Shown one piece after another: positions 44,622-54,565 of a DNA stretch of 64,000 nucleotides. A model generated the notes under the pieces. It was not told where the DNA came from, ran no database searches, and was given only the letters and a program-made list of their open reading frames with translations. The translations under genes were made by a program, and so were the position numbers. Source of the DNA: Marinobacter fonticola (GTDB lineage: Bacteria > Pseudomonadota > Gammaproteobacteria > Pseudomonadales > Oleiphilaceae); assembly GCF_008122265.1 (NCBI RefSeq), contig NZ_CP043042.1, positions 992,001-1,056,000 of the forward strand, in the 5' to 3' direction. Position 1 is the first letter of the stretch. Every line of letters starts with the position of its first letter.

Positions 44622-45068
44622 TCAGTCTTTAATGTGACGAGACAGTTTTTCGAGAACTTCGCGTAAGCCTTCGTCCTTCGTATGCCCGGCTTCCTGTTTC
44701 AGGAGCCGGGCATTTTCGTTACTGAGCGGCTCTGACTTCGCGACCGCTTTTTCCATCGCTCTGGGTGGGCTGACTTTGACCTTCAGGCGCCATGCATACT
44801 GAAAGTCCGGTGCCTTCCTGAGCTGTTCCAGAATCTCCCGTTGACGCAGGCGCACCTGGCTCGCCACGACACTGCCATCGGCAGAAAGCGCCAGATCGCC
44901 GTCGTGGTAACTCAGAAACCGGCAATGGACGCGAAGATTGTCCGGTATGGCTCCGAGGACGGTCTTTTCTGCCCGGCGGTGAATTTCCGCATTGGCCAGC
45001 AGGCGGCGCAAGTTGGGCTCCAGCCGCGTGTCGGTCGGGCTAAGGACAAGGTTGGTCTTTCGAGTCAT
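44622..45068 (-). CDS. dciA: DciA family protein (DUF721), replicative helicase loader/operator
   Basis: The 148-residue product matches the DUF721/DciA family. DciA is the ancestral factor that helps load the replicative helicase DnaB in bacteria without DnaC or DnaI. The N-terminal KH-like domain (~10-100) includes LLANAEIHRRAEKTVLGAIP, VHCRFLSYHDGDLALSADG and SQVRLRQREILEQLRK. The C-terminal tail is charged and probably disordered. In Pseudomonas a DUF721 gene sits in this same place between lpxC and secA, in the opposite direction. It converges on lpxC with a 9-bp gap. Confidence 0.82.
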   Translation of the reverse strand: MTRKTNLVLSPTDTRLEPNLRRLLANAEIHRRAEKTVLGAIPDNLRVHCRFLSYHDGDLALSADGSVVASQVRLRQREILEQLRKAPDFQYAWRLKVKVSPPRAMEKAVAKSEPLSNENARLLKQEAGHTKDEGLREVLEKLSRHIKD

Positions 45069-45422
45069 GGGGTTGCCGGCGATATGAGGTCGCTGTCGCT
45101 TTGCTGATGTCTCGTCATGGGTGCTCAGAGGCTCCGCTGTAGCGCTCGACGGTTGCGGTTACGATTGGTTACTATTTGGCACGGTTTGTGGATGCCACCT
45201 ACATTACACTTGTTTTACCTTTTCGGATCGATGCCTGTCCAGTGCTGAATTCTTCAGTGCTCGGGGTTGATCCACGACTGCCCATGATTGAGCACTCGGA
45301 CAAGCGTTGGGGCTGAGGTATTGCTTTAAGCGCTGTGGATGATGCCCGCAATCTGGCGATGGGTGCCGAGGCAGTCGGTCGTGTTAAGTGGCTTTTCTCT
45401 GGATAGATGGAGGGCTACTTTG
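45069..45422. other. Gap between dciA and the M23 peptidase
   Basis: 354 bp without a convincing gene. A plus-strand promoter candidate (TTGGCA at 45176-45181, TACATT at 45200-45205, 18-bp spacer) lies within. The dciA promoter on the minus strand was not resolved. Confidence 0.55.
45176..45205 (+). promoter_or_regulatory. Promoter candidate for the M23 peptidase gene
   Basis: TTGGCA and TACATT are spaced by 18 bp, about 215 bp upstream of the gene start. Confidence 0.4.
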
Positions 45423-46379
45423 GTGCGTGACAACAAAACTATGAATATCATATTCGTTAGCAAGAGTGGGGGACAGTCCCGCTCGGTTCGCTTGAATCTA
45501 CTTTCAGCTTTTAGCGTTCTGCTGCTCCTTGCGGCATTGGTGGCGGGCGCAGGCTGGGGCGGTTACCGGCTGGGCGCGGTTGTTCCTGAGCCGGTGAACT
45601 ATGGTGCCTCGCCGTCACTGGTCAATAGTTGGGCGGCGCGGTTGTCCGAACAGGAAACAAGCCTACGTGAGGTGCGTCAGATCACCGGTCAGCAGGTTGA
45701 TGCCCTGACACTGCGTCTGGGTCAGATGCAGGGACGCGTACTGCGGCTCGACGCGTTGGGTCAGCGCCTGGTGGAATCGGCGAGGCTGGATAACGGCGAA
45801 TTCAATTTCGATCAGACGCCTGCGGTCGGTGGCCCGGAACAACCGGCCATCGGGGAGTCGTTCACGACACCCGAATTGACGGCAATGATTGATCAGCTCG
45901 ACGCGCGCATTAGCGATCGTGAGCAGCAGTTACGTTTGTTGGATCAATTGCTTTCACGGGCCCGCATCGAAGACGAGCGTTTCGTGGCTGGCCGGCCGAT
46001 TACCTGGGGTTGGCTCTCCTCGCGCTACGGATACCGTTCCGACCCATTCACCGGCAAGCGTACCTGGCACGACGGTGTGGACCTGGCCGGTAAAGACGGT
46101 AGCGACATTATTGCAGTGGCCGCCGGTGTCGTGACCTTCGCCGGTGATCGGTATGGCTACGGCAACCTGGTCGAGATCGATCATGGCGACGGTCTGGTGA
46201 CTCGCTATGGTCACTGCAAATCTATCAAGGTGAGCGTTGGCGATGTTGTGCAAAAGGCCCAGGTGGTTGCCTTGATGGGCAGTACCGGGCGCTCGACGGG
46301 GCCGCACGTGCATTTTGAAGTGCGCCGTAACGGCAAGAGCCAGAACCCTGAGGATTATATCCAGCGCGCCAGTCGCTGA
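45423..46379 (+). CDS. M23 family metallopeptidase, membrane-anchored
   Basis: The product (318 residues) has one N-terminal membrane anchor (LLSAFSVLLLLAALVAGAG), a coiled-coil segment (~65-190) and a C-terminal LytM/M23 domain. The zinc site is complete: HDGVD, YGH and HVHFEV. It could be a peptidoglycan endopeptidase or, with its coiled coil, a cell-envelope regulator. The GTG at 45423 is preferred because GGAGGG lies 8 bases upstream; the ATG at 45441 (MNIIFVSKSGG) has no ribosome-binding site but matches the usual family N-terminus. Position next to dciA and secA is as in Pseudomonas. Confidence 0.88.
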   Translation: MRDNKTMNIIFVSKSGGQSRSVRLNLLSAFSVLLLLAALVAGAGWGGYRLGAVVPEPVNYGASPSLVNSWAARLSEQETSLREVRQITGQQVDALTLRLGQMQGRVLRLDALGQRLVESARLDNGEFNFDQTPAVGGPEQPAIGESFTTPELTAMIDQLDARISDREQQLRLLDQLLSRARIEDERFVAGRPITWGWLSSRYGYRSDPFTGKRTWHDGVDLAGKDGSDIIAVAAGVVTFAGDRYGYGNLVEIDHGDGLVTRYGHCKSIKVSVGDVVQKAQVVALMGSTGRSTGPHVHFEVRRNGKSQNPEDYIQRASR

Positions 46380-46387
46380 GACGCCTG

Positions 46388-46421
46388 AAAGCCACTTTGA
46401 GCCCCCAAAGTGGCTTTTTTT
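46388..46421 (+). terminator. Terminator after the M23 gene
   Basis: AAAGCCACTTTG (46388-46399) pairs with CAAAGTGGCTTT (46406-46417) around AGCCCC, followed by a T run. Confidence 0.95.
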
Positions 46422-46957
46422 GTGTCAGGATAGTGGATGGATTGAGTGTTGATGCTGGGCCGATGGCGCCAGGCAGAGTAGTCTCGGTTCGGGGTCAAAA
46501 GGCTAGCTGGCCTCACTCGAATGATCGATGCAAAAGGGTTGTGATGTGATGCAGGCCTCCATGGCAAGGCCGTGCCTTTCGCCCTCAAAAGAAATAAGGT
46601 TAGAATGCCGTCTCGGAAAGGCATGTCCGGGATGACTCCCCATGTCCCATCGCGCGTATCTTCGCAGAGGCCTTTCTCCGGAATGAAATGGTTAAGGAGC
46701 ATCTGAACAGCGCCTGGGTCGCTCTGAGAGCCCCGAAAGGCGCGCTCTGAAAGCTGCCTCTGCCGCTTTGCGGCTCTTGGCGAGGGGCATGATGGCCTGT
46801 CCCGGCGAGTGGCGCCGGTATGCCGTAGTACTGCAGCTACAGCCTTCAGAGTGCGTCGAGGTGCCCCAGGCGTTGTTCAGCGGTTCCCAAGTATGCAGGC
46901 GTCCATGGCCAGACCGGGCCGTGTGGTGCATTTCGTTAATTAAAGAAGCAGTGGTCT
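46422..46957 (+). other. 536-bp gap before secA
   Basis: No gene with family resemblance was found, and no SecM-like arrest peptide. A perfect hairpin GCCGC/GCGGC (46762-46774) and a TAGAAT -10-like hexamer (46601-46606) are present. The secA leader may thus be long. Confidence 0.55.
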
Positions 46958-49711
46958 ATGTTCACGAACCTCGCAACGAAAATATTCGGTAGTAAGAACG
47001 CCCGCGAAATCAAGCGTATGCGCAAGACCGTGATGCGTATCAATGAGTTGGAGGAGGCGTTTGGCGCGCTGTCGGATACCGAGCTGCAGGGTAAGACGGC
47101 TGAATTCCGGCGTCGCCTGGAAGAGGAAGAGAGCCTGGACCAGCTGTTGCCGGAGGCATTCGCCACCGTGCGAGAGGCCGGTAAGCGTGTTCTGGGCATG
47201 CGGCATTTCGATGTCCAGCTGATCGGTGGTATCACGCTTCACGAAGGTCACATCGCCGAGATGAAAACCGGTGAGGGTAAAACCCTGGTGGCTACCGCGT
47301 CCGTCTACCTCAACGCCCTATCGGGTGACGGGGTGCACTTGGTGACCGTCAACGACTATCTGGCCAAGCGCGACGCTGACTGGATGGGGCAGATCTATCG
47401 TTTCCTGGGTATGCAGGTCGGGGTCATCAAGGCTGGTCAGGATGCCCAGTCCAAGCGAGAGGCCTATGCCGCTGACATTACCTACGGGACCAACAACGAG
47501 TTCGGTTTCGATTATCTACGCGACAATATGGCATTCAGCACGGCCGACAAGGTTCAGCGCGGTTTGAATTATGCCATCGTCGACGAAGTGGACTCGATCC
47601 TTATCGACGAAGCCCGCACACCGCTTATTATTTCCGGCGCCGCCGAGGATAGTTCCAAGCTCTATCAGGCCGTAAACACACTGGTACCAAACCTTGAGAA
47701 GGGCGAAGTGCCGGAAGAAGGCGATCCTACCGGCGACTTCACTGTCGACGAGAAAAGCCGTCAAGTCGAACTGACCGAGGGTGGTCATGAAAAAGTCGAA
47801 GAGCTGCTGATCGAGAAGGAGCTATTGGAGGAAGGGGACAGTCTCTATTCCGCTACCAACCTTAGCCTGCTGCATCACGTTCACTCGGCGTTGCGCGCTC
47901 ATCATCTGTTTCAGCGAGATGTGGACTACATCATCCAGGGCGGCCAGGTGGTGATCGTTGACGAACACACGGGTCGCACCATGCCCGGTCGCCGCTGGAG
48001 CGAAGGCCTTCACCAGGCAATCGAAGCCAAAGAAGGCGTTAACATCCAGGCCGAAAGCCAGACCCTGGCATCGACCACTTTCCAGAACTACTTCCGTCTC
48101 TATAACAAGCTGGCGGGCATGACCGGTACGGCCGATACCGAAGCATTCGAATTCCGTCAGATATACGGATTGGACGTGGTGGTAATTCCACCTAACCGGC
48201 TGATCCAGCGTATTGATTACAACGATCTCGTCTACCTCACTCAGGAAGAAAAATTCCAGGCGATTATCGATGAGATAAAAGACGTGACCAGCGAAGGAAG
48301 GCCGGTGCTGGTGGGTACGGGTTCCATCGAAGCGTCGGAATTGCTGTCCATGCTGTTGCGCAAGGCCAAAATCGACCACAACGTTCTTAACGCCAAACAG
48401 CACGAGAGGGAAGCTCACGTTATAGCCCAGGCGGGCCGGCCGGGCGCCGTGACGATTGCCACCAACATGGCAGGCCGAGGTACCGATATTGTGCTGGGTG
48501 GTAACTGGGAAGAGCAAGCTGCCGAGCTTGAGAACTCGTCCGAGGAGCAGGTCGCGCGCGTCAAGGCTGAGTGGACGGAGACGCACAACAAGGTTCTCGA
48601 GGCTGGTGGTCTTCATATTATCGGGACCGAGCGCCATGAGTCCCGTCGTATCGATAACCAGCTGCGTGGCCGTGCGGGTCGTCAAGGTGATCCGGGCTCG
48701 TCTCGCTTCTTCCTGTCGCTGGAAGACAACCTGATGCGTATCTTCGCCCCGGACCGTGTGAAAAACATCATGCAGGCCATGGGCATGAAGAAGGGCGAGG
48801 CTATCGAGCATCGCATGGTGACCAACGCCATCGAAAAATCCCAGCGCAAGGTCGAGGGCCGCAACTTCGACATGCGCAAGACGCTGCTGGAATACGACGA
48901 CGTGGCCAACGACCAGCGGACCGTGATCTACGAGCAGCGAAACGAGATCATGTCCTCGAAGGATATCAGCGAGCTGGTCACGACTGTGCGCGCAGATGTG
49001 GTCGATACCGTGGTCAGCGAGTACATTCCGCCACAGAGTATGGCTGAGCAGTGGGACGTGGCCGGGCTTGAGGCCCAGCTCCAGTCGGAGATGGCTATTG
49101 AACTGCCGATACAAGCATGGCTGGATGAGGATAACCGTCTCTACGAAGAGCGGCTGCGCGAGCGCATCCTTGAGGAAATCGTCAAAGCATACGCGGAGAA
49201 AGAGCAGGTCGCCGGCGCTGAGGCCATGCGCAACTTCGAAAAGCAGGTCTTCCTACAGGTGCTGGACACCCTGTGGAAAGAGCACCTGGCGAATATGGAC
49301 CACCTGCGCCGGGGCATCCACCTGCGAGGCTATGCTCAGAAGAACCCGAAACAGGAGTATAAGCGCGAGGCCTTTACTCTGTTTGAAAACATGCTCGATG
49401 CGATGAAGCGTGACGTCACGCGGATCCTCTGCCATGTCCGGGTTCAAGGACAAGAGGAAATGGCGGAAATCGAACGCCGTCGTCGTGAAGAGCTCGAGCG
49501 CCAGATGGCGGCCGCCAAGCTACGTCACGAACAGACCAGTGCAACGGCGGAAGCTGCCGGTGAGAGCGGAGAAAGCGGGCAGTCCGGAGCCGAAGGGCAA
49601 CAGACTCAGCCAGAGACTTTTGTGCGCAGCGAACGCAAAGTAGGACGTAACGAGCTATGCCCGTGCGGCTCCGGCAAGAAGTACAAGCAGTGCCACGGTC
49701 GCGTGGCCTGA
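46958..49711 (+). CDS. secA: Protein translocase ATPase SecA
   Basis: SecA drives preproteins through SecYEG. The 917-residue protein has the Walker [25 protein letters not shown]-like [20 protein letters not shown], the preprotein cross-linking domain, NBD2 with [14 protein letters not shown] and [20 protein letters not shown], and the helical scaffold. The C-terminal tail ends in the zinc- and SecB-binding motif [19 protein letters not shown]. The tail before it is Glu-, Gly- and Ser-rich. The ribosome-binding site is weak (GAAG). Confidence 0.98.
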   Translation: MFTNLATKIFGSKNAREIKRMRKTVMRINELEEAFGALSDTELQGKTAEFRRRLEEEESLDQLLPEAFATVREAGKRVLGMRHFDVQLIGGITLHEGHIAEMKTGEGKTLVATASVYLNALSGDGVHLVTVNDYLAKRDADWMGQIYRFLGMQVGVIKAGQDAQSKREAYAADITYGTNNEFGFDYLRDNMAFSTADKVQRGLNYAIVDEVDSILIDEARTPLIISGAAEDSSKLYQAVNTLVPNLEKGEVPEEGDPTGDFTVDEKSRQVELTEGGHEKVEELLIEKELLEEGDSLYSATNLSLLHHVHSALRAHHLFQRDVDYIIQGGQVVIVDEHTGRTMPGRRWSEGLHQAIEAKEGVNIQAESQTLASTTFQNYFRLYNKLAGMTGTADTEAFEFRQIYGLDVVVIPPNRLIQRIDYNDLVYLTQEEKFQAIIDEIKDVTSEGRPVLVGTGSIEASELLSMLLRKAKIDHNVLNAKQHEREAHVIAQAGRPGAVTIATNMAGRGTDIVLGGNWEEQAAELENSSEEQVARVKAEWTETHNKVLEAGGLHIIGTERHESRRIDNQLRGRAGRQGDPGSSRFFLSLEDNLMRIFAPDRVKNIMQAMGMKKGEAIEHRMVTNAIEKSQRKVEGRNFDMRKTLLEYDDVANDQRTVIYEQRNEIMSSKDISELVTTVRADVVDTVVSEYIPPQSMAEQWDVAGLEAQLQSEMAIELPIQAWLDEDNRLYEERLRERILEEIVKAYAEKEQVAGAEAMRNFEKQVFLQVLDTLWKEHLANMDHLRRGIHLRGYAQKNPKQEYKREAFTLFENMLDAMKRDVTRILCHVRVQGQEEMAEIERRRREELERQMAAAKLRHEQTSATAEAAGESGESGQSGAEGQQTQPETFVRSERKVGRNELCPCGSGKKYKQCHGRVA

Positions 49712-49758
49712 CCTGACAGGCAGGCGCTGATTCGCCCTCGCGGGCGAGCAATGTAACG

Positions 49759-49784
49759 GTCACCTATGTGGCAGTCACCTATGT
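49759..49784. repeat. 11-bp direct repeat at 15-bp spacing
   Basis: GTCACCTATGT occurs at 49759-49769 and 49774-49784 in the secA-argJ gap. Confidence 0.8.
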
Positions 49785-49863
49785 AATAGCGACGTCCGCT
49801 GTATCGGAGCTGCCAGTTGGTGGGCCGAAATAGCGGGCGTTTTTTGCATTTGAGGAGAGATGC

Positions 49864-51081
49864 ATGGCGGTTGGATTGGGGCCTTTGCCGGAGTTTTATC
49901 CTGTTGCCGGCCTGCGCTTGGGGATTGCCCGAGCCGGTATCAAGAAGCCGGGCCGGCGCGATCTGGTTTTGTTTGCACTGGACGACGGCGCGCAGGTAGC
50001 GGGCATATTCACCCGCAATCAGTTTTGCGCAGCGCCGGTGCTGGTCACGCGGGACCATTTAAGCAAAGCGGCACCCCGCTTCCTGTTAATCAATACCGGT
50101 AACGCTAATGCCGGGAACGGCGAGAAGGGCATGGTCGACGCCGAAGCGTGCTGTGCTGCCCTGGCGGAGTTAGCGGGTCTTCAGCCGGAGCAGGTTCTGC
50201 CATTCTCCACCGGTGTCATCGGTGAGCCCTTGCCGGTGGAGAAGATCTGTACCGGCTTGCCGGCCGCTCTGGATAACCTGGCGGAAGGCAACTGGTCAGA
50301 GGCCGCACACGGCATCATGACCACCGATACCCTGCCCAAGGGTGCTACGCGCCGTCTGGAACTTGATGGCGAGGCGATTCATATCTCCGGCATCAGCAAG
50401 GGTGCGGGCATGATTCGGCCGAATATGGCCACCATGCTGGGCTTTATCGCCACGGATGCCGATATCGAGCCCGACCTTCTGCAGACGCTGGTTTCGGAGC
50501 TGGGTGAGCACTCCTTCAATCGCATTACCATCGACGGCGATACGTCCACCAACGATGCCTGCATGCTCGTCGCGACCGGTAAGAGTTCTGCGCCCCGGAT
50601 AACCCGGGACAGTGAACATTTGCCGGCGTTCCGTGACGCCTTGCGAGAGATCTTCATGACGCTGGCCCACGCTATTGTTCGCGACGGGGAAGGCGCGACC
50701 AAGTTCATCACCGTGCGGGTCGAACAGGCGGGTAATACCCAGGAAGCGCTGGACGTGGCTTACACGATTGCCCACTCACCGCTGGTAAAGACGGCGATTT
50801 TTGCGTCCGACCCCAACTGGGGCCGAATTCTCGCGGCGGTTGGCCGCGCCGGTGTGCCGGACCTCGATCTGTCGGCTATCGAAATCGATCTCGGCGATGT
50901 GGCGCTCGTCCGCAACGGCGGCCGTGCAGCGGACTATACCGAGACCCGCGGGCAGGGGGTGATGAATCAGTCCGATATTACCATCCGGGTGGCTCTCGGC
51001 CGGGGCGAAATTGCGGAAACCGTTTGGACCTGCGACCTGTCTCACGATTACGTCACGATTAACGCCGAATACCGAACCTGA
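49864..51081 (+). CDS. argJ: Glutamate N-acetyltransferase / amino-acid acetyltransferase ArgJ
   Basis: ArgJ recycles the acetyl group from acetylornithine to glutamate in arginine synthesis and may also use acetyl-CoA. The 405-residue proenzyme self-cleaves before the conserved Thr in KGAGMIRPNMATMLGF (T190), giving alpha and beta chains. Other family motifs are LLINTGNANAGNGEKG, LPFSTGVIGEPLP and DGDTSTNDACMLVATG. GAGGAG precedes the ATG. The stop overlaps the Nudix gene by one base. Confidence 0.96.
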   Translation: MAVGLGPLPEFYPVAGLRLGIARAGIKKPGRRDLVLFALDDGAQVAGIFTRNQFCAAPVLVTRDHLSKAAPRFLLINTGNANAGNGEKGMVDAEACCAALAELAGLQPEQVLPFSTGVIGEPLPVEKICTGLPAALDNLAEGNWSEAAHGIMTTDTLPKGATRRLELDGEAIHISGISKGAGMIRPNMATMLGFIATDADIEPDLLQTLVSELGEHSFNRITIDGDTSTNDACMLVATGKSSAPRITRDSEHLPAFRDALREIFMTLAHAIVRDGEGATKFITVRVEQAGNTQEALDVAYTIAHSPLVKTAIFASDPNWGRILAAVGRAGVPDLDLSAIEIDLGDVALVRNGGRAADYTETRGQGVMNQSDITIRVALGRGEIAETVWTCDLSHDYVTINAEYRT

Positions 51082-52034
51082 TGATGAAAGAAGTCCATGT
51101 TGCGGTCGGTGTGGTACGGCGAGGTCGTGAAGTCTTGATTGCACGGCGCCCGGATCACGCCCATCAGGGCGGTCTGCTGGAGTTTCCCGGTGGTAAGGTT
51201 GAGGCGGGCGAGAGCGTTCAGCACGCGCTGGCTCGGGAGCTCTTAGAGGAAGTGGCGATCCATATCGACCCCGGGTCCTTGCGCCCCGTTATTGGTATAC
51301 GCCATGACTACGGTGACAAGCGCGTGTTCCTGGACGTCTGGTCGACCGACCAGTTCGACGGGGAACCTCACGGGCGTGAGGGGCAGCAGGTACAGTGGCT
51401 CGATCAGTCGTCGCTTCGGGACGATCAGTTCCCGGCAGCCAATCGGCCCATCATCCGCGCATTGCGACTGCCGGAAAGCTATCCCGTTACAGGCGGGGCA
51501 GAGCTGGATGAAGGGGAGCTATTTACGACCCTGTGTTCTCGGCTGGCGCTCCTCCGCCCGGAGTGGTTTCTGTTGCGGGCGCCCTGGTTAACACCGTCGG
51601 CCTACGCGTCCCTTGCCCGCCGCATGCTGAGCTGGACCCGCCAACACGATATCCGGCTTATGCTGCACGGTGAGCCGGATTTGCTAAGGCGCATACCGGC
51701 GGCGGGCGTGCACTTGCCCTGGCGTATCGCCTCGCAATTGCGGGGGCGGCCGTTGGCCAATGGCGCTTGGTTGGGCGTATCCTGTCATGACCGTGACGAA
51801 TTGGACCACGCCGCCCGCATTGGCGCCGATTTTGCGACGTTGGGGCCGGTCTTGGCCACGGCCAGTCACCCTGGGGCGCGCTCCCTGGGCTGGTCTGCTT
51901 TCAGCGACCGGACCGCGGGTGCAACCATTCCCGTTTATGCGTTGGGGGGCCTCAACTGGAGCGACATTGAGAGCGCACGGGAGGCTGGAGGACAGGGCGT
52001 CGCCGCTATTGGCGCTTGGTGGCCACGTCAATGA
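51081..52034 (+). CDS. Nudix hydrolase (MutT-like) fused to a ThiE/TenI-like domain
   Basis: Residues ~1-130 form a Nudix domain with the box [20 protein letters not shown] followed by EVAI, close to MutT, which removes 8-oxo-dGTP from the nucleotide pool. Residues ~145-317 resemble thiamine-phosphate synthase: [45 protein letters not shown] and YALGGL. Residues that bind diphosphate and pyrimidine in ThiE (Q-x-R-x-K, N-D-R, the T-K loop) are replaced, so thiamine synthesis is unlikely. The same two-domain protein occurs next to argJ in Pseudomonas. ATG 51081 overlaps argJ by one base. Confidence 0.85.
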   Translation: MMKEVHVAVGVVRRGREVLIARRPDHAHQGGLLEFPGGKVEAGESVQHALARELLEEVAIHIDPGSLRPVIGIRHDYGDKRVFLDVWSTDQFDGEPHGREGQQVQWLDQSSLRDDQFPAANRPIIRALRLPESYPVTGGAELDEGELFTTLCSRLALLRPEWFLLRAPWLTPSAYASLARRMLSWTRQHDIRLMLHGEPDLLRRIPAAGVHLPWRIASQLRGRPLANGAWLGVSCHDRDELDHAARIGADFATLGPVLATASHPGARSLGWSAFSDRTAGATIPVYALGGLNWSDIESAREAGGQGVAAIGAWWPRQ

Positions 52035-52053
52035 GTATCTTAAGGAGAGGCTG

Positions 52054-52533
52054 GTGAGTGAACTAACCCATCTCGATGAATCCGGCGCAGCGCGCATGGT
52101 GGATGTGACGGAAAAAACCGTCACCAGCCGCGAAGCGCGCGCTGAAGCGTTCATCCGTATGTTGCCGGAAACCGTAGCCAAGATTGTCGACGGTGAGCAT
52201 CCCAAAGGGGACGTGCTGGCCGTCGCCCGTATAGCCGGGATTATGGCTGCAAAAAAAACCCATGAGCTGATCCCGCTATGTCATGCCTTGAACCTGACAT
52301 CTGTTAAGGTGGCATTAACGCCCAAAACAGAGGCGCCCACCGGCGTGCATATTGAGGTCGCTTGCCGCCTTGCCGGCCAAACCGGCGTGGAGATGGAGGC
52401 GCTCACAGCCGCCAATATTGCCGCCTTAACCTTGTACGATATGTGCAAGGCGGTGGACCGTGGCATGGAAATTGAAGGCGTACGGTTGTTGGAAAAGAAA
52501 GGCGGACGTTCCGGGCACTGGCAGAGGACTTGA
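52054..52533 (+). CDS. moaC: Cyclic pyranopterin monophosphate synthase
   Basis: MoaC converts the MoaA product to cyclic pyranopterin monophosphate in molybdenum cofactor synthesis. GTG 52054 was chosen because AAGGAGAGG lies just upstream and it gives a 159-residue protein of standard length. Motifs: [51 protein letters not shown], and [20 protein letters not shown] with KAVDRGMEI. moaA follows after 3 bp. Confidence 0.96.
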   Translation: MSELTHLDESGAARMVDVTEKTVTSREARAEAFIRMLPETVAKIVDGEHPKGDVLAVARIAGIMAAKKTHELIPLCHALNLTSVKVALTPKTEAPTGVHIEVACRLAGQTGVEMEALTAANIAALTLYDMCKAVDRGMEIEGVRLLEKKGGRSGHWQRT

Positions 52534-52536
52534 ATC

Positions 52537-53529
52537 ATGACTGCAGCATTGGTTGACAATTTCGGACGGGAAGTGACCTACGTCCGCATTTCCGTCACGG
52601 ACCGCTGCGACTTCCGTTGTGTGTACTGTATGTCGGAAGACATGACCTTCCTGCCGAAATCTGAAATCCTTTCCCTCGAGGAAATAGAGGTCATCGCCCG
52701 CAACTTAGTGGCTTGCGGGGTTTCCAAAATACGTCTGACCGGTGGCGAGCCTCTCGTTCGGCCCGGAGTCGTCGGCCTCGTGGAAAACCTACGCAAGCTG
52801 CCCGGTTTACGTGAACTGTGCATGACCACCAACGGTGGCCGGCTAGAGGAATTCGCGGCGCCGCTAAAGGCAGCGGGTGTCGACCGGCTGAACATCAGCC
52901 TGGATAGCCTGGACCCGGCACGTTTTCGTGAATTGACCCGTATCGGCAAGCTGGAGCGCGTTCTGGGCGGTATCGATGCAGCTGAAGCCGCCGGCTTCGA
53001 GCGCACAAAATTGAACGCTGTCGTGCTCAAGGGCCGCAATGCCGATGAGGTCGTTCCTCTCGTGCGTTTTGCGTTGGACAAGGGGCTGGATATCAGCTTT
53101 ATCGAGGAAATGCCGCTGGGCGTGATTACCGAACACGACCGGGCCGAGGCTTTCTGCTCCAGCGAGGAGATTCGTGACGAGCTGTCGTCGGTATTCCAGC
53201 TCGAACTGATTGCCGACGACACGGGTGGGCCGTCTCGCTATTGGCGTGTCCCGGGTTACGATAACCGCATCGGCTTCATTTCGCCGCACAGCCATAATTT
53301 CTGTGGCGACTGCAACCGGGTCCGGCTGACGACCGAAGGTCGATTATTGCTCTGTTTGGGAAACGAGCATTCCATGGATTTTCGGGACATCATCCGCTCT
53401 CGTCCTGGCGACGACCTTGCTGTTCAGAAGGCGCTGCACGACGCCATGCGTCTCAAACCAGAGCGGCATTATTTCTCTCACGACAGCGAACCCCAGATCC
53501 TGCGCTTCATGAATGCCACCGGCGGCTGA
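52537..53529 (+). CDS. moaA: GTP 3',8-cyclase
   Basis: MoaA is a radical SAM enzyme that starts molybdopterin synthesis from GTP. The 330-residue product has the SAM cluster motif [17 protein letters not shown], and the C-terminal second [4Fe-4S] cluster [18 protein letters not shown]. The C-terminal Gly-Gly (NATGG) needed for activity is present. The order moaC-moaA, inverse to E. coli moaABC, forms a two-gene unit here. Confidence 0.96.
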   Translation: MTAALVDNFGREVTYVRISVTDRCDFRCVYCMSEDMTFLPKSEILSLEEIEVIARNLVACGVSKIRLTGGEPLVRPGVVGLVENLRKLPGLRELCMTTNGGRLEEFAAPLKAAGVDRLNISLDSLDPARFRELTRIGKLERVLGGIDAAEAAGFERTKLNAVVLKGRNADEVVPLVRFALDKGLDISFIEEMPLGVITEHDRAEAFCSSEEIRDELSSVFQLELIADDTGGPSRYWRVPGYDNRIGFISPHSHNFCGDCNRVRLTTEGRLLLCLGNEHSMDFRDIIRSRPGDDLAVQKALHDAMRLKPERHYFSHDSEPQILRFMNATGG

Positions 53530-53619
53530 TCTGAGTCTCGATAAGGGGCTTTGTAGGGTACGCCCCCAACGCCCATTCTGCTAAAATGCGCCGCCTGTTA
53601 ATTCGAGTGAGGTAACGCC

Positions 53620-54228
53620 GTGGCTGTTCGCTATGTCCAGAGCTGCCGGCTCCCAACGCCCTTCGGTGTCTTCGACATGCACGGATTCGAAGAACCGGAC
53701 ACCGGCAAGGAGCATATTGCCCTGACCCTGGGATCTCTCGAGGGCGACGCACCCATGCTTGCCCGAACCCACTCGGAATGCCTTACCGGAGATGCGCTCT
53801 ACAGCATGCGCTGTGACTGCGGTTACCAGCTCGAGGAAGCGTTGCGCAGTATTGCTCGGGAAGGTCGTGGCGTGCTGATGTATCTGCGCCAGGAAGGACG
53901 CGGTATTGGTCTTTTGAACAAGATTCGTGCCTATCGTCTGCAGGATCAGGGGGCCGATACCGTCGAGGCTAACGAGCAGCTCGGTTTTGCGGCCGATCTA
54001 CGCGACTACACGATGTGTAAGGACATGCTCGCGCATCTTGGCATCGGTCGTCTAAAGCTGATGACCAACAATCCGCGCAAAGTGAACGCGCTGCGCGGAC
54101 TGGGCATCGATGTCGTCGAGCGTGTTCCGCTCCATGTTGGCCGCAATCCCCATAACGAGAACTACCTCGCCACCAAGCAGAGCAAGCTCGGCCATTGGCT
54201 GGATACCCACCAAGATGATGAAGCCTGA
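53620..54228 (+). CDS. ribA: GTP cyclohydrolase II
   Basis: RibA opens the GTP ring in the first step of riboflavin synthesis. The 202-residue single-domain protein starts at GTG 53620 with GAGG upstream. The zinc site is [20 protein letters not shown], followed by [20 protein letters not shown] and [16 protein letters not shown]. It is the monofunctional E. coli-type form, not the RibBA fusion. A -10-like TAAAAT lies at 53582-53587. Confidence 0.96.
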   Translation: MAVRYVQSCRLPTPFGVFDMHGFEEPDTGKEHIALTLGSLEGDAPMLARTHSECLTGDALYSMRCDCGYQLEEALRSIAREGRGVLMYLRQEGRGIGLLNKIRAYRLQDQGADTVEANEQLGFAADLRDYTMCKDMLAHLGIGRLKLMTNNPRKVNALRGLGIDVVERVPLHVGRNPHNENYLATKQSKLGHWLDTHQDDEA

Positions 54229-54255
54229 AATGTAGGGCGCCTCAAGGCTCGTCTC

Positions 54256-54289
54256 ATGTAGCGGAAGCCTTCAGCTTCTGCTGGGCGCC
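54256..54289. repeat. REP-like element
   Basis: The unit begins ATGTAGCGGAAGC and ends GCTTCTGCTGGGCGCC. The GTAG start followed by an imperfect palindrome (GGAAGC ... GCTTC) is the hallmark of REP sequences. It resembles the inverted pair at 54406-54493. Confidence 0.6.
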
Positions 54290-54420
54290 AAAGCTGAATC
54301 ATTGGCTATAGCCATTTGTGTGGCTGAGATTATTTAAGGTTCATCGCGGATTAGCGTGAATGAGAAGGCATTGCGAAAGGCGAGGCTCAAGTAGCATAGG
54401 CCATGGGCGCCTTCGTCGCC

Positions 54421-54488
54421 TCAGAAGCTAAAGCATCTGCTACATTACCGAGTTAACTGGAAAATGTAGCCGATGCTTTAGCTTCTGA
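54421..54488. repeat. 26-bp near-perfect inverted repeat (REP pair / BIME-like hairpin)
   Basis: The left arm (54421-54446, TCAGAAGCTAAAGCATC... GCTACATT) is the reverse complement of the right arm (54463-54488) at 25 of 26 positions, with a 16-nt loop. It lies 78 bp beyond the dxs stop and could also act as a 3' mRNA hairpin. Confidence 0.85.
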
Positions 54489-54565
54489 GCAGCTGCAAGG
54501 CTGCCCTTGCCCTGTGTCCCGGTCAAGTCCTTGGAAGGGCTCTTCCCACTAAAGTGCGGTGAACC

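Larger units (their letters stand above)
54229..54565. other. Gap between ribA and dxs carrying REP-like repeats
   Basis: 337 bp with no gene. Three REP-like units occur, at 54256-54289, 54406-54446 and 54463-54493; the last two are inverted relative to each other. Confidence 0.75.

Noticed and set aside
47822..49114. 430-codon open frame on the minus strand opposite secA
   Set aside because: It is the antisense shadow of a certain gene in GC-rich DNA; the translation is His- and Leu-rich without recognisable motifs and lacks a ribosome-binding site.
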